In this document: in pieces, positions 1 through 6,532 of the stretch
How the letters are laid out: the number at the start of each line of letters is the position of its first letter
Position numbering within the stretch: the first letter of the stretch is position 1
From: an uncultured Bacteroidales bacterium
Lineage (GTDB): Bacteria > Bacteroidota > Bacteroidia > Bacteroidales > Marinilabiliaceae
Length of the DNA: 7,863 bases
Assembly: GCA_934725785.1 (NCBI GenBank)
Contig: CAKVCS010000041.1
Location: forward strand, 1-7,863
Direction: 5' to 3'
The notes under the pieces: generated by a model
What the model was told of the DNA's origin: nothing
Seen by the model: the letters and a program-made list of their open reading frames with translations, nothing else
The model's database searches: none
Made by a program: the position numbers and the translations under genes

Positions 1-344
1 GCCCTGTGGCCAAGACGGCCATGGCGTACGGTGTCGAGGTGGGGGCAAACCTCAAGAACATCTTCTATGGCGCGAGCCGAGGCCCCGTGATTTATCCATT
101 TGCGAGATACGAGTATTACAACCCTCAGGAGACCCCCGATAAGGGCAAGACGGTCGATGCCCGCTGCCAGGTCGTCAAGTGGACCGCGGGCCTCAACTGG
201 TTCGCGCTGCCCAACCTCGTGGTGAAGGCCGACTGCACCACCCGGCACATTGGGACGAACAAGCCGTTCGAGTCGACCGAATATCATAATGAGAACGAGT
301 TCTCCATCGGCATAGCATACGTCGGCTGGTTCTTCCGCAAATAA
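1..344 (+). CDS. Porin-like outer-membrane beta-barrel protein, 3' end only
   Basis: This is the C-terminal part of a gene that begins left of the window; the frame is open from position 3 and ends with TAA at 342-344, so about 113 codons are visible. The fragment alternates polar and aromatic or hydrophobic residues in short strands separated by charged loops, as in an outer-membrane beta-barrel. Strand-like pieces are FARYEYYNPQ, WTAGLNWFALPNLVVKAD and FSIGIAYVGWFF. The order ARYEYY, then a strand pair around GLNWF, then an IG loop resembles the end of the second porin in this window (ARYDFYD, VGFNFFV, FIGRTG), so both are probably OprO/OprP-like porins. It ends in Phe-Arg-Lys rather than the usual terminal aromatic. 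The next gene follows after 47 bases with no promoter that I can see, which suggests co-transcription with the imelysin gene. The substrate is unknown. A GTG at 6 is in frame but is an internal codon, not the start. Confidence 0.75.
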   Translation, partial: PVAKTAMAYGVEVGANLKNIFYGASRGPVIYPFARYEYYNPQETPDKGKTVDARCQVVKWTAGLNWFALPNLVVKADCTTRHIGTNKPFESTEYHNENEFSIGIAYVGWFFRK

Positions 345-391
345 TTCGAATTTTCTATTACAACAGATACACAAAAACAAGTTTTAGACAG

Positions 392-1546
392 ATGAACAAG
401 AAATTCTTGTCAATCATGGCGATGGCGGCTTGCGTGGCCTGCTCTTTCACCGCTTGCGATGACGATGACGACAACGAGGAGCCTACGAATGTCAAAGTAC
501 CTTCCGTAGATTGCGATGAGTCTAATCTCGCTTCTTGGGGCAACTATATGAAGGTCGTGTCCAAGCTGCTCGTTGACGACGCTACGACGCTCTACAATGA
601 TTGGGCAGTCTCATATGAAGAAGGTAAGAGCTATGCGGAAACTTTCAAAGCGGAGGATGCCACCGAGGCTGCCGGGGAAATATTCGATGGTTGCGAAGAC
701 ATAGCGAACGAGGTCGGTGAGGCTAAGATCGGCGACCCGCTCAGCTTGTGGAATGACGGCAAATATCCTCAGGCCGTCCTCGCTGTCGAGTCTTGGTACA
801 GCTGGCACTCCCGCGAAGACTATAGCAACAACATTCTCTCCATCCGCAACTCCTACTACGGCTCGCGAGACGGCAAGGTGGCGGAGTCTTCGCTCTCAGC
901 CCTCTACAAGGCTGCCAAGCCTGAGCTCGACGCTAAGATGATTGAGGCAATCAATAACGCTTACAACAAGATTCTCGCGATTCCGAACCCTTTCCGCAAC
1001 AACATCAACTCGGCTGAGGCTCTGGCCGCACAGAAAGCTTGCGGTGAGCTCAGCGAGGTTATCGGCACACTCAAGGCCGCCGTCGAAAACCTCGATGAGG
1101 CTAAGCTCAAGCAGGTGGTTGCCGACTATGTCGATGCCGTCGTAGTCCCGACCTATGAAGACCTAAAGAAGAACAACGAGGCTCTTCAGGCTGCATGCAA
1201 TGCTTTCGCTAAGAATCCTTCCGACGATGCTTTCACAAAATGCGCAAAGGCTTGGCTCAATGCCCGTGTGCCTTGGGAGACGAGCGAGGCGTTCCTCTTC
1301 GGCCCCGTCGACGAAAAGGGCCTTGATCCTAACATGGACTCTTGGCCTCTTGACCAGGACGGCATCGAGAACATCCTCAAGAGCGGCAAGTTCGACGACC
1401 TCAATTGGAGCGGCGAATTCGATGAGGATAACGAGGATATTGCCAGTGCGCAGGCACTCCGCGGCTTCCACACTCTCGAGTTCCTCATCTTCCAGGATGG
1501 CAAGGCTCGCACGATTGTAAAGACTTCAACATCTACTGCTGAGTAG
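392..1546 (+). CDS. Imelysin-family (peptidase M75-like) metal-uptake lipoprotein, circularly permuted
   Basis: The product is 384 residues. Residues 1-22 form a lipoprotein signal ending in the lipobox S-F-T-A-C (Cys22), followed by five Asp residues, which resembles a Bacteroidota surface-export signal. The family hallmark GxHxxE is present as GFHTLEF (G358, H360, E363). Other imelysin-like blocks are WLNARVPWETSEAFLFGP (288-305) and DPNMDSWPLD (312-321). Blocks normally found after the GxHxxE motif come before it here: AVESWYSWHSREDY (131-144), NNILSIRNSYYGS (146-158) and AIPNPF (196-201). Only 21 residues follow E363. This swapped order matches the circularly permuted fold known from a Bacteroides ovatus imelysin-like protein, so it is not a truncation. 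Family members are no longer thought to be peptidases; a metal or iron-uptake role is favoured. The ATG at 392 gives a complete signal peptide. The paired DHOR gene lies downstream. Codon use is less GC-rich than in the genes that follow. The family assignment is firm; the transported metal is not known. Confidence 0.93.
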   Translation: MNKKFLSIMAMAACVACSFTACDDDDDNEEPTNVKVPSVDCDESNLASWGNYMKVVSKLLVDDATTLYNDWAVSYEEGKSYAETFKAEDATEAAGEIFDGCEDIANEVGEAKIGDPLSLWNDGKYPQAVLAVESWYSWHSREDYSNNILSIRNSYYGSRDGKVAESSLSALYKAAKPELDAKMIEAINNAYNKILAIPNPFRNNINSAEALAAQKACGELSEVIGTLKAAVENLDEAKLKQVVADYVDAVVVPTYEDLKKNNEALQAACNAFAKNPSDDAFTKCAKAWLNARVPWETSEAFLFGPVDEKGLDPNMDSWPLDQDGIENILKSGKFDDLNWSGEFDEDNEDIASAQALRGFHTLEFLIFQDGKARTIVKTSTSTAE

Positions 1547-1585
1547 TCTGACGATATAGCGGGTTTAACAGCCCAACAGATACAC

Positions 1586-1620
1586 GTGAAGGAGGGGAGG
1601 TCAGTTCTTCCCCCCTTCAC
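1586..1620 (+). terminator. Hairpin between imelysin and DHOR genes (terminator or attenuator)
   Basis: GTGAAGG at 1586-1592 pairs with CCTTCAC at 1614-1620. After a bulged A, GGGG (1594-1597) pairs with CCCC (1610-1613), and three further pairs (one of them G-T) close a six-base loop at 1601-1606. The DNA downstream (1621-1650) is T-rich but has no uninterrupted T-run directly after the stem. It may therefore act as a partial terminator that lowers DHOR expression relative to imelysin, or as a 3'-end stabiliser, rather than a full stop. It lies 39 bases past the imelysin stop codon and 48 bases before the DHOR start. I see no TAnnTTTG promoter between the hairpin and that start, which favours read-through. 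Confidence 0.55.
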
Positions 1621-1668
1621 ATTGTGCTATGCATTTGTTTTTGTGTCTTTTCCCCACAGTCTAAAGAG

Positions 1669-3207
1669 ATGAGATATCTGCCTCTGACTGCCATTCCCTT
1701 GGCTCTTTGCTGCCTGTCGGCTTGCGAGGAGGACACCGAGGGCGTGGACAACTTCATTGCCGAGCATTCGAGGGAGCTTGAGGAGTATTGCCTCTCGGCC
1801 GGCACTTCCACCATTTTCTACAACTCGTCCAAAGCCTACGACATCGACGCCGAGTGGCTTTCGGGCAAGTACGCCACCCGCTTCCAGACAGGCAACCGCC
1901 TTTACGACAACATTGTCGATAACTACGGTCCCGTCTATGGCGGCTACTCGTGCGCCTCGTGCCACCTTAACGCGGGTCGCACTTCGCCAGGCGTCTGGAA
2001 CCAGGTGGGCGAGGACCCCGACGGGTCGCCCGTCTATGGCTCCGGGACCAACGGCATGTCCGCCATGCTCATTTACGTCTCGCGCCGCAACGGCGTCTTT
2101 TTCCAGGACTATGGCCGTGTGCTCCACGACCACTCCATCTACGGTGTCACGCCCGAGGGGAAAATCGAGATTCGCTACGACTACGAGAAAGGGACTTTCC
2201 CCGACGGCGAGGAGTATGAGCTCGCGCACCCCAACTACACCATCGTCAAGTGGTATAAGAAGATGTGGGACAGCGTCAAGAAAGACTCGGTCGAGATTAA
2301 GCCCGAGGATCTCTTCTGCTCCGTCCGCATCCCGCTGCGCCATGTAGGCATGGGCCAGATGATGGCGCTCGACCGTTCCGAGATTGAGCGTCTCGCGCAG
2401 CAGAGCAACTACCCTGAGTATGGCATCTCGGGCCGCGTCAACTACATCACCGAGAAGGGTGTGACGGGCGTAGGCCTCTCGGGCAATAAGGCTCAGCATC
2501 TCGACCTTACCGTCGAGCTCGGCTTCTCCAGCGACATGGGCGCCACCAACTCCCGCTATCCCGAGGAGATATGCGAGGGGCAGCTGCAGATGTCCCAGGG
2601 GTCTATGATGGGTCTCACGTATGACCAGCTCGACGTCTCCGCCGAGGATATGGAGAACGTCGACCTCTACCTGCACAGCCTCGGCGTGCCGGCAAGGCGC
2701 AAGGGAAGCACGACACAGACCGTCACCCTCACCGCCAGCGACGGGGCCAAGGTCAACATGACTGAGCGCGAGGCCGTCGAGCGCGGCGAGAAGATGTTCT
2801 ACCAGGCAAAGTGCCACCTCTGCCACGTGACCACGCTCCACACCCGCCCCCGCGGCGCGACCCTCCTCATGGGTACCGAGCTGCCATGGCTCGGCTCGCA
2901 GACCATACACCCTTACTCCGACTTCCTGCTCCACGACATGGGCTCCGAGATCATGGGCGTCGGCCTCAACGACAACTACACCAGCGGCACCGCCCGCGGC
3001 AACGAGTGGCGAACCACGCCTCTATGGGGCATCGGCCTTCAGAAGAAGGTCAACGGCCACACCATATTCCTCCACGATGGCAGGGCGAGAAACCTCACCG
3101 AGGCCATCATGTGGCATGGCGGCGAGGGCGAGGCCTCGAAGAACATCTTCAAGAATATGGACAGGGCCGACAGGCAGGCTCTGCTCAAGTTCCTCGAGTC
3201 GCTCTGA
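1669..3207 (+). CDS. Di-heme oxidoreductase (DHOR/DUF1111-type) lipoprotein
   Basis: The product is 512 residues from ATG 1669. This start gives a compact lipoprotein signal ending in L-S-A-C (Cys19), followed by E-E-D. An in-frame GTG at 1624 would add 15 residues in front of the signal and is less likely. Two c-type heme motifs are visible: CASCH (C95, C98, H99) and CHLCH (C382, C385, H386), one in each half, as in the MauG/cytochrome c peroxidase-like DHOR family. Further family marks are SVRIPLRHVGMGQMMALD (218-235), ISGRVNYI (253-260), FSSDMGATN (286-294) and the C-terminal HDGRARNLTEAIMWHGGE (469-486), ending in a helix with FLESL. The protein should sit in the outer membrane, facing the periplasm or the surface, and carry out heme-based electron transfer or peroxide-type chemistry. 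The substrate is unknown. Neighbouring imelysin and DHOR genes are a recurrent pairing, which links it to metal uptake. It needs cytochrome c maturation genes, which are not in this window. Confidence 0.92.
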   Translation: MRYLPLTAIPLALCCLSACEEDTEGVDNFIAEHSRELEEYCLSAGTSTIFYNSSKAYDIDAEWLSGKYATRFQTGNRLYDNIVDNYGPVYGGYSCASCHLNAGRTSPGVWNQVGEDPDGSPVYGSGTNGMSAMLIYVSRRNGVFFQDYGRVLHDHSIYGVTPEGKIEIRYDYEKGTFPDGEEYELAHPNYTIVKWYKKMWDSVKKDSVEIKPEDLFCSVRIPLRHVGMGQMMALDRSEIERLAQQSNYPEYGISGRVNYITEKGVTGVGLSGNKAQHLDLTVELGFSSDMGATNSRYPEEICEGQLQMSQGSMMGLTYDQLDVSAEDMENVDLYLHSLGVPARRKGSTTQTVTLTASDGAKVNMTEREAVERGEKMFYQAKCHLCHVTTLHTRPRGATLLMGTELPWLGSQTIHPYSDFLLHDMGSEIMGVGLNDNYTSGTARGNEWRTTPLWGIGLQKKVNGHTIFLHDGRARNLTEAIMWHGGEGEASKNIFKNMDRADRQALLKFLESL

Positions 3208-3250
3208 CGCTTTGCGCGCTCACCCTTCGTTTTAACATATAGCCTTTTGT

Positions 3251-3258
3251 TATCTTTG
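3251..3258 (+). promoter_or_regulatory. Bacteroidota promoter -7 box before the second porin gene
   Basis: TATCTTTG matches the TAnnTTTG -7 consensus of Bacteroidota primary sigma factors and continues as CA, a common extension. It lies 16 bases before the ATG at 3275, implying a very short leader. I found no good TTTG -33 element about 19 bases upstream, where the sequence is CGTTTT. The porin, cytochrome and Rid-like genes could therefore form their own transcript in addition to read-through from the DHOR gene. Confidence 0.6.
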
Positions 3259-3274
3259 CATACCATTTAACCAG

Positions 3275-4513
3275 ATGAAATCCATATACGTTGCCGCCAT
3301 CGCGGCCATCTCTTCACAAGCCCTTTTGGCGCAAGAGGCTCAGCAGCCTCAGGCCACCCAGCAGAACTACGATGCCGAGAACGGAGTCGTAACCATTGGC
3401 AGCGACCGCATGTTCCAGATTGAGAGCGCCGACAAGCGATTCTCTTTCAAGCCCTATATGATGCTCCAGACCACCGTCAACTACAATTATTACGACGACG
3501 AGGGCCTCGACAAGGCGTATAATCAGGACAACGTGGCAAACAGCGGCTTCGCCATCCCCTACGCCGTACTCGGCTTCACGGGCAAGGCCTTCAGCAACAT
3601 TACCTACAACCTCTCGGTCAACGCCGCCGCGTCGGGCGCCAATATCCTCCAGCAGGCCTGGTTCGACGTCAAGGTCAACAACGGCTTCGCCGTCCGCGCC
3701 GGCAAGTTCAAGACGCCTTTCTCGAGCGCCTACCTCACCACCCTTGGCGAGACCCTCATGCCCGTCCTGCCGGTGTCGCTCACCTCGACGGTCATCATGC
3801 CCTATTCGCTCAACGCCGTCAACCCCAAGATAGGCACGGGCTTCGACCTCGGCGTCATGCTACACGGCAACATCTGCCCCACCTTCGGCTATGAGGTCGG
3901 CTTCTTCAACGGCAACGGCTCTGGCTCCAACAGCGCGACCAAGACCCTCTCGGACGATTGGCACTTACCCTCGCTCCTCTATGCCGGCCGCCTCTCGTGG
4001 ACGCCGTTCGGACCCATGCCACGCACGCAGGGCAACGCCAAGATGCTTGGCGAGAACAAGCTCGAGGTGGCAGTATCGGGCAGCATAAACGTCGAGAGCG
4101 AGAGCGAGAGCACCAACGACACCCGTGCGGGCTTCGAGTTCTCGTGGCTTCACAGGCGTCTCTATCTCGCCGCCGAGGCCTATATGATGCACGTCGGCTT
4201 TACCGACAGGCAGAAGATCGACAAGACCTACAATTTCTTCGGCGGATACGTCCAGGCCGGCTACTTTGTCCACGACCTGTGGCAGGTCACGGCGCGCTAC
4301 GACTTCTACGACCGCAACAGCACCGGCACAGACGGAATCCTCAACAGCCCGGCCGTCGGCTTCAATTTCTTTGTGCGCAATTCGGGACTCAAGCTCTCGG
4401 GCATGTATCAGTTCATAGGCCGCACTGGGCATGAGACTCAGCTCGACCGCGATAATGACGACCTCGGCTTGGCAAAGCAGAGCGCGTGTGTGATGCTTCA
4501 GTACACATTCTAA
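3275..4513 (+). CDS. Porin, OprO/OprP (phosphate-selective porin)-like outer-membrane protein
   Basis: The product is 412 residues. The signal peptide is residues 1-19, with likely cleavage after A-L-L-A before Q20. A short Gln-rich linker (20-31) leads into a beta-barrel. Family-like marks are AWFDVKVNNGFAVRAGKFKTPFS (seen in two stretches, 128-140 and 141-150), GYEVGFFNGNG (205-215), RLSWTPFG (239-246) and a C-terminal strand ending in the aromatic residue Phe412, typical of barrels inserted by the BAM complex. The short length of about 390 mature residues fits a 16-strand porin. It should form a passive channel in the outer membrane. The family name suggests phosphate, but homologues vary and no substrate can be read from the sequence. 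The mono-heme cytochrome gene follows after 24 bases, so the two are almost certainly co-transcribed. Together with the barrel at the left edge it flanks the imelysin-DHOR pair. A small ESESES tract lies at residues 274-279. Confidence 0.85.
   Translation: MKSIYVAAIAAISSQALLAQEAQQPQATQQNYDAENGVVTIGSDRMFQIESADKRFSFKPYMMLQTTVNYNYYDDEGLDKAYNQDNVANSGFAIPYAVLGFTGKAFSNITYNLSVNAAASGANILQQAWFDVKVNNGFAVRAGKFKTPFSSAYLTTLGETLMPVLPVSLTSTVIMPYSLNAVNPKIGTGFDLGVMLHGNICPTFGYEVGFFNGNGSGSNSATKTLSDDWHLPSLLYAGRLSWTPFGPMPRTQGNAKMLGENKLEVAVSGSINVESESESTNDTRAGFEFSWLHRRLYLAAEAYMMHVGFTDRQKIDKTYNFFGGYVQAGYFVHDLWQVTARYDFYDRNSTGTDGILNSPAVGFNFFVRNSGLKLSGMYQFIGRTGHETQLDRDNDDLGLAKQSACVMLQYTF
4094..4111 (+). repeat. Three tandem GAGAGC hexamers inside the porin gene
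   Basis: GAGAGC occurs three times in a row, in frame, and encodes Glu-Ser x3 (residues 274-279) between two predicted strands. The unit is a multiple of three, so copy-number change would lengthen or shorten a loop or turn without breaking the frame. With only three copies it may be a chance feature. Confidence 0.7.
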
Positions 4514-4537
4514 GCCTTTTCCTCGTCACGTAACATC

Positions 4538-5269
4538 ATGAGACGTCTATCATTATATGCTGTGTCGGTTGCCGCTGTGGCTCTCGCCTCGTGCGACGAC
4601 GGTAGCGTCACCGACCCCGTCTACGTCGACTCCTCGTCCTCCTACAAGGTCGAGTTGACGGCATCCCTCACGGGGCTCGACCAGTGGGGCTCGGACTACT
4701 CAGTAGTCCTTGCGGCCTATAGTTATGACAGCCGCTACTCCGTCATTCAGAAAAGCCTCAACGTGTTCACGGCGGATGAGCCGACTCAGACGGTGGCCCT
4801 GTCTGGAATACCCGTCACTGCCAATACTATTGAGCTTGCCGTGACCGACCGGCTCAGGAGGCGTGTGGCCACCATCTACCGATATGCCATACCCGAAGGG
4901 CAGAGCGACGGCGAGGTTATTAAAATCGACGCCGGCAGCCTTGACGTAAGCCCCTTTGGAGTGGTCGATGCCGTTGTCTTCAACGGTACTAACACCAACT
5001 GCGTGCGCTGCCACGGCAACGGCGGAGCGGCGGGTCTCGACCTCTCGGCGGGCAAGGCTTATGAAGATCTTGTGGGCGTAAGCTCTACAAAGCAGCCCGG
5101 CATCCTCAGGGTCTCGCCTGGAAGCGCGGAGGATAGTTTCCTCTACAAGGTGATTACCCAAGGCGACGAGAGCGTCCACTATTCTCACCCGACCATCTTC
5201 ACCGAGGACGACGTGGCGCACCTGCCCGAGCTTGTCAAGGTGTGGATTGAGCTCGGGGCTAAGCAATAG
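4538..5269 (+). CDS. Mono-heme cytochrome c lipoprotein with N-terminal beta domain
   Basis: The product is 243 residues. The signal ends in the lipobox L-A-S-C (Cys19), followed by D-D-G. Residues about 35-130 alternate hydrophobic and polar residues with many Val, Thr and Ser, suggesting an Ig- or transthyretin-like beta domain. The C-terminal part (about 145-243) is a small cytochrome c domain with one heme motif, CVRCH (C155, C158, H159). Its pattern of a glycine-rich stretch, LDLSAGKAYEDLVG, a VSPGS turn and a final helix ending in IELGA resembles the cytochrome domains often found in secreted proteins of Planctomycetes and Bacteroidota. The only methionine in the whole protein is the start codon, so the usual His/Met ligation is impossible. 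H214, H217 and H228 are candidate distal ligands. The close spacing to the porin gene suggests one operon. A role as electron donor or acceptor for the upstream di-heme enzyme is my inference from context. Confidence 0.88.
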   Translation: MRRLSLYAVSVAAVALASCDDGSVTDPVYVDSSSSYKVELTASLTGLDQWGSDYSVVLAAYSYDSRYSVIQKSLNVFTADEPTQTVALSGIPVTANTIELAVTDRLRRRVATIYRYAIPEGQSDGEVIKIDAGSLDVSPFGVVDAVVFNGTNTNCVRCHGNGGAAGLDLSAGKAYEDLVGVSSTKQPGILRVSPGSAEDSFLYKVITQGDESVHYSHPTIFTEDDVAHLPELVKVWIELGAKQ

Positions 5270-5304
5270 TTCTATAAAGCAACAACAACAGACAACAGAA
5301 TGAC

Positions 5305-6447
5305 ATGAGACAGTTTGACAGATACCAGTGGGGCGAAATGGGCGTGAGCGCGGAGCTCTCCTCTTTTGAGCCCGATGGCGGGGTGGCTGAATATCACGCC
5401 ATTCTCCACGTCGAGCCGCGAGGCCAGATATTCACGGAGCAATACGCGCGCCTGCTCAAGGCCGAGGCGGCTCTGCTCGCCCTGCCTCAGTTTGGCGGCG
5501 CGTGCGTGGTCTTCAAGCGCTACTTCCTCTCCGACGCCTGCAACCAGGTCCCGCTCATGACCGACCTTGGCGACGCCAGCGTGTCGTTCATCCAGCAGCC
5601 CCCTCTCGACGGAAGCAAGGTAGCCCTCTGGGTCTATGCGCAGAAAGGGGTCGAGATGAAGAGCCGCGACGGAGTCATTGAGGTCCGCCACAACGGATAC
5701 ACCCAGCTCTGGAAGATGGGCATGACGTCCAACGTCGGCGACTCCGCCCAGCAGACCGCCGCCCTGCTCGAGCAGTATGAGTCCCTGCTCGCGCGCTACG
5801 GCGCCACAATCGAGGCCAATAGCGTCCGCACATGGTTCTACGTCCGCGATGTCGACACCCAGTATGCCGGCATGGTGCGCGCGCGCAAGGCCAATTTCGA
5901 GGCCAACGGGCTCACCCCGCAGTCGCACTACATATCCTCGACGGGCATTGGCGGTCTGCCCGCCGACCCCAAGGCCATCATCCAGCTCGGCACATGCTCC
6001 CTCATTGGCTTCGAGCCCAGGCAGCAGAGGTATCTTTACGCCCTCTCGCACCTCAATAAGACCATTGAGTACGGCGTGACGTTCGAGCGCGGGACCCTCG
6101 TCGAGTATGGCGACCGCGGCCATGTCTACATTTCCGGGACCGCCTCGATAGACAACAAGGGCAATGTGCTTTATGTTGGCGACATCCGCCGCCAGGTCGG
6201 CAGGATGTGGGAGAACGTCGAGAAGCTCCTCGAGGAGGGGGGCATGGGCTTTGCGGACGTAATGCAGATCGTTGTATATTTGCGCGACACGGCGGACTAC
6301 GACATCGTAAGCCGCATGTTTGCCGAGAAGTTCCCAAACACGCCATACGTACTCACGCTTGCGCCCGTATGCCGCCCCACGTGGCTCATCGAGATGGAGT
6401 GCATTGCCGTAGACAAGCGCGAGAACAAGGAGTTCCGCGACTTCTGA
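5305..6447 (+). CDS. YjgF/Rid-superfamily protein with three tandem Rid-like units, chorismatase-like
   Basis: The product is 380 residues with no signal peptide, so it is probably cytoplasmic. The C-terminal unit (about 250-369) is a clear YjgF/Rid domain: VYISGTASIDNKGNVLYVGD (274-293), QVGRMWENVEKLLEEGG (297-313), VVYLRD (323-328) and CRPTWLIEMECIAV (356-369). It keeps the arginine (R357) and a glutamate at the positions conserved in active Rid proteins. Residues about 113-234 have the same plan (helix TAALLEQYESLLARYG, strand RTWFYVRDVD, then STGIGG and IIQLGTCSL). Residues 1-112 form a third, weaker unit (helix LLKAEAALLAL, VVFKRYFLSD, ending ALWVYAQ). The order STGIG followed by a SGTASI-containing C-terminal domain recalls FkbO/Hyg5-type chorismatases. 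The reaction could be imine deamination, chorismate cleavage or neither. It follows the cytochrome gene by 35 bases and is followed by a strong terminator, so it is probably the last gene of the operon. No Shine-Dalgarno is seen; the leader is A/C-rich. Confidence 0.85.
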   Translation: MRQFDRYQWGEMGVSAELSSFEPDGGVAEYHAILHVEPRGQIFTEQYARLLKAEAALLALPQFGGACVVFKRYFLSDACNQVPLMTDLGDASVSFIQQPPLDGSKVALWVYAQKGVEMKSRDGVIEVRHNGYTQLWKMGMTSNVGDSAQQTAALLEQYESLLARYGATIEANSVRTWFYVRDVDTQYAGMVRARKANFEANGLTPQSHYISSTGIGGLPADPKAIIQLGTCSLIGFEPRQQRYLYALSHLNKTIEYGVTFERGTLVEYGDRGHVYISGTASIDNKGNVLYVGDIRRQVGRMWENVEKLLEEGGMGFADVMQIVVYLRDTADYDIVSRMFAEKFPNTPYVLTLAPVCRPTWLIEMECIAVDKRENKEFRDF

Positions 6448-6484
6448 GAAGTGACGCCATTGCGGGAGGTCAGGCCCGCTTGCA

Positions 6485-6530
6485 GTCAAGTGGAGCGCTC
6501 TCAAGTGCGCCCCACTTGACTTTTCGTTTT
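6485..6530 (+). terminator. Strong intrinsic terminator after the Rid-like gene
   Basis: GTCAAGTGG (6485-6493) pairs perfectly with CCACTTGAC (6512-6520). One A-C mismatch follows, then GCGC (6495-6498) pairs with GCGC (6507-6510), leaving an eight-base loop. TTTTCGTTTTT comes directly after the stem. It lies 37 bases past the stop codon at 6445-6447 and should end the transcript coming from the porin-cytochrome-Rid genes. Confidence 0.9.
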
Positions 6531-6532
6531 TG

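Noticed and set aside
361..1585. 12-base direct repeat CAACAGATACAC at 361-372 and 1574-1585, both between genes
   Set aside because: One or two repeats of this length are expected by chance in a window of this size, and there is no associated structure or further copy.
1624..1668. Upstream GTG start for the DHOR gene
   Set aside because: It would place 15 residues before a complete lipoprotein signal peptide; ATG 1669 gives the expected signal length.
1627..2934. Long open frame of 435 codons on the - strand opposite the DHOR gene
   Set aside because: It mirrors a strong heme-enzyme gene with C/G-rich third codon positions, which removes stops from the opposite strand. It has no recognisable domain, signal or promoter.
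2811..3242. Histidine- and proline-rich + strand frame of 143 codons inside the DHOR gene
   Set aside because: It overlaps conserved DHOR motifs in another frame; its odd composition is a by-product of GC-rich codons.
5300..5308. Tiny reading frame ATG-ACA-TGA whose stop overlaps the start codon of the Rid-like gene
   Set aside because: The overlap could allow translational coupling, but a two-residue frame in an A/C-rich leader is likely to be chance and has no ribosome-binding site.
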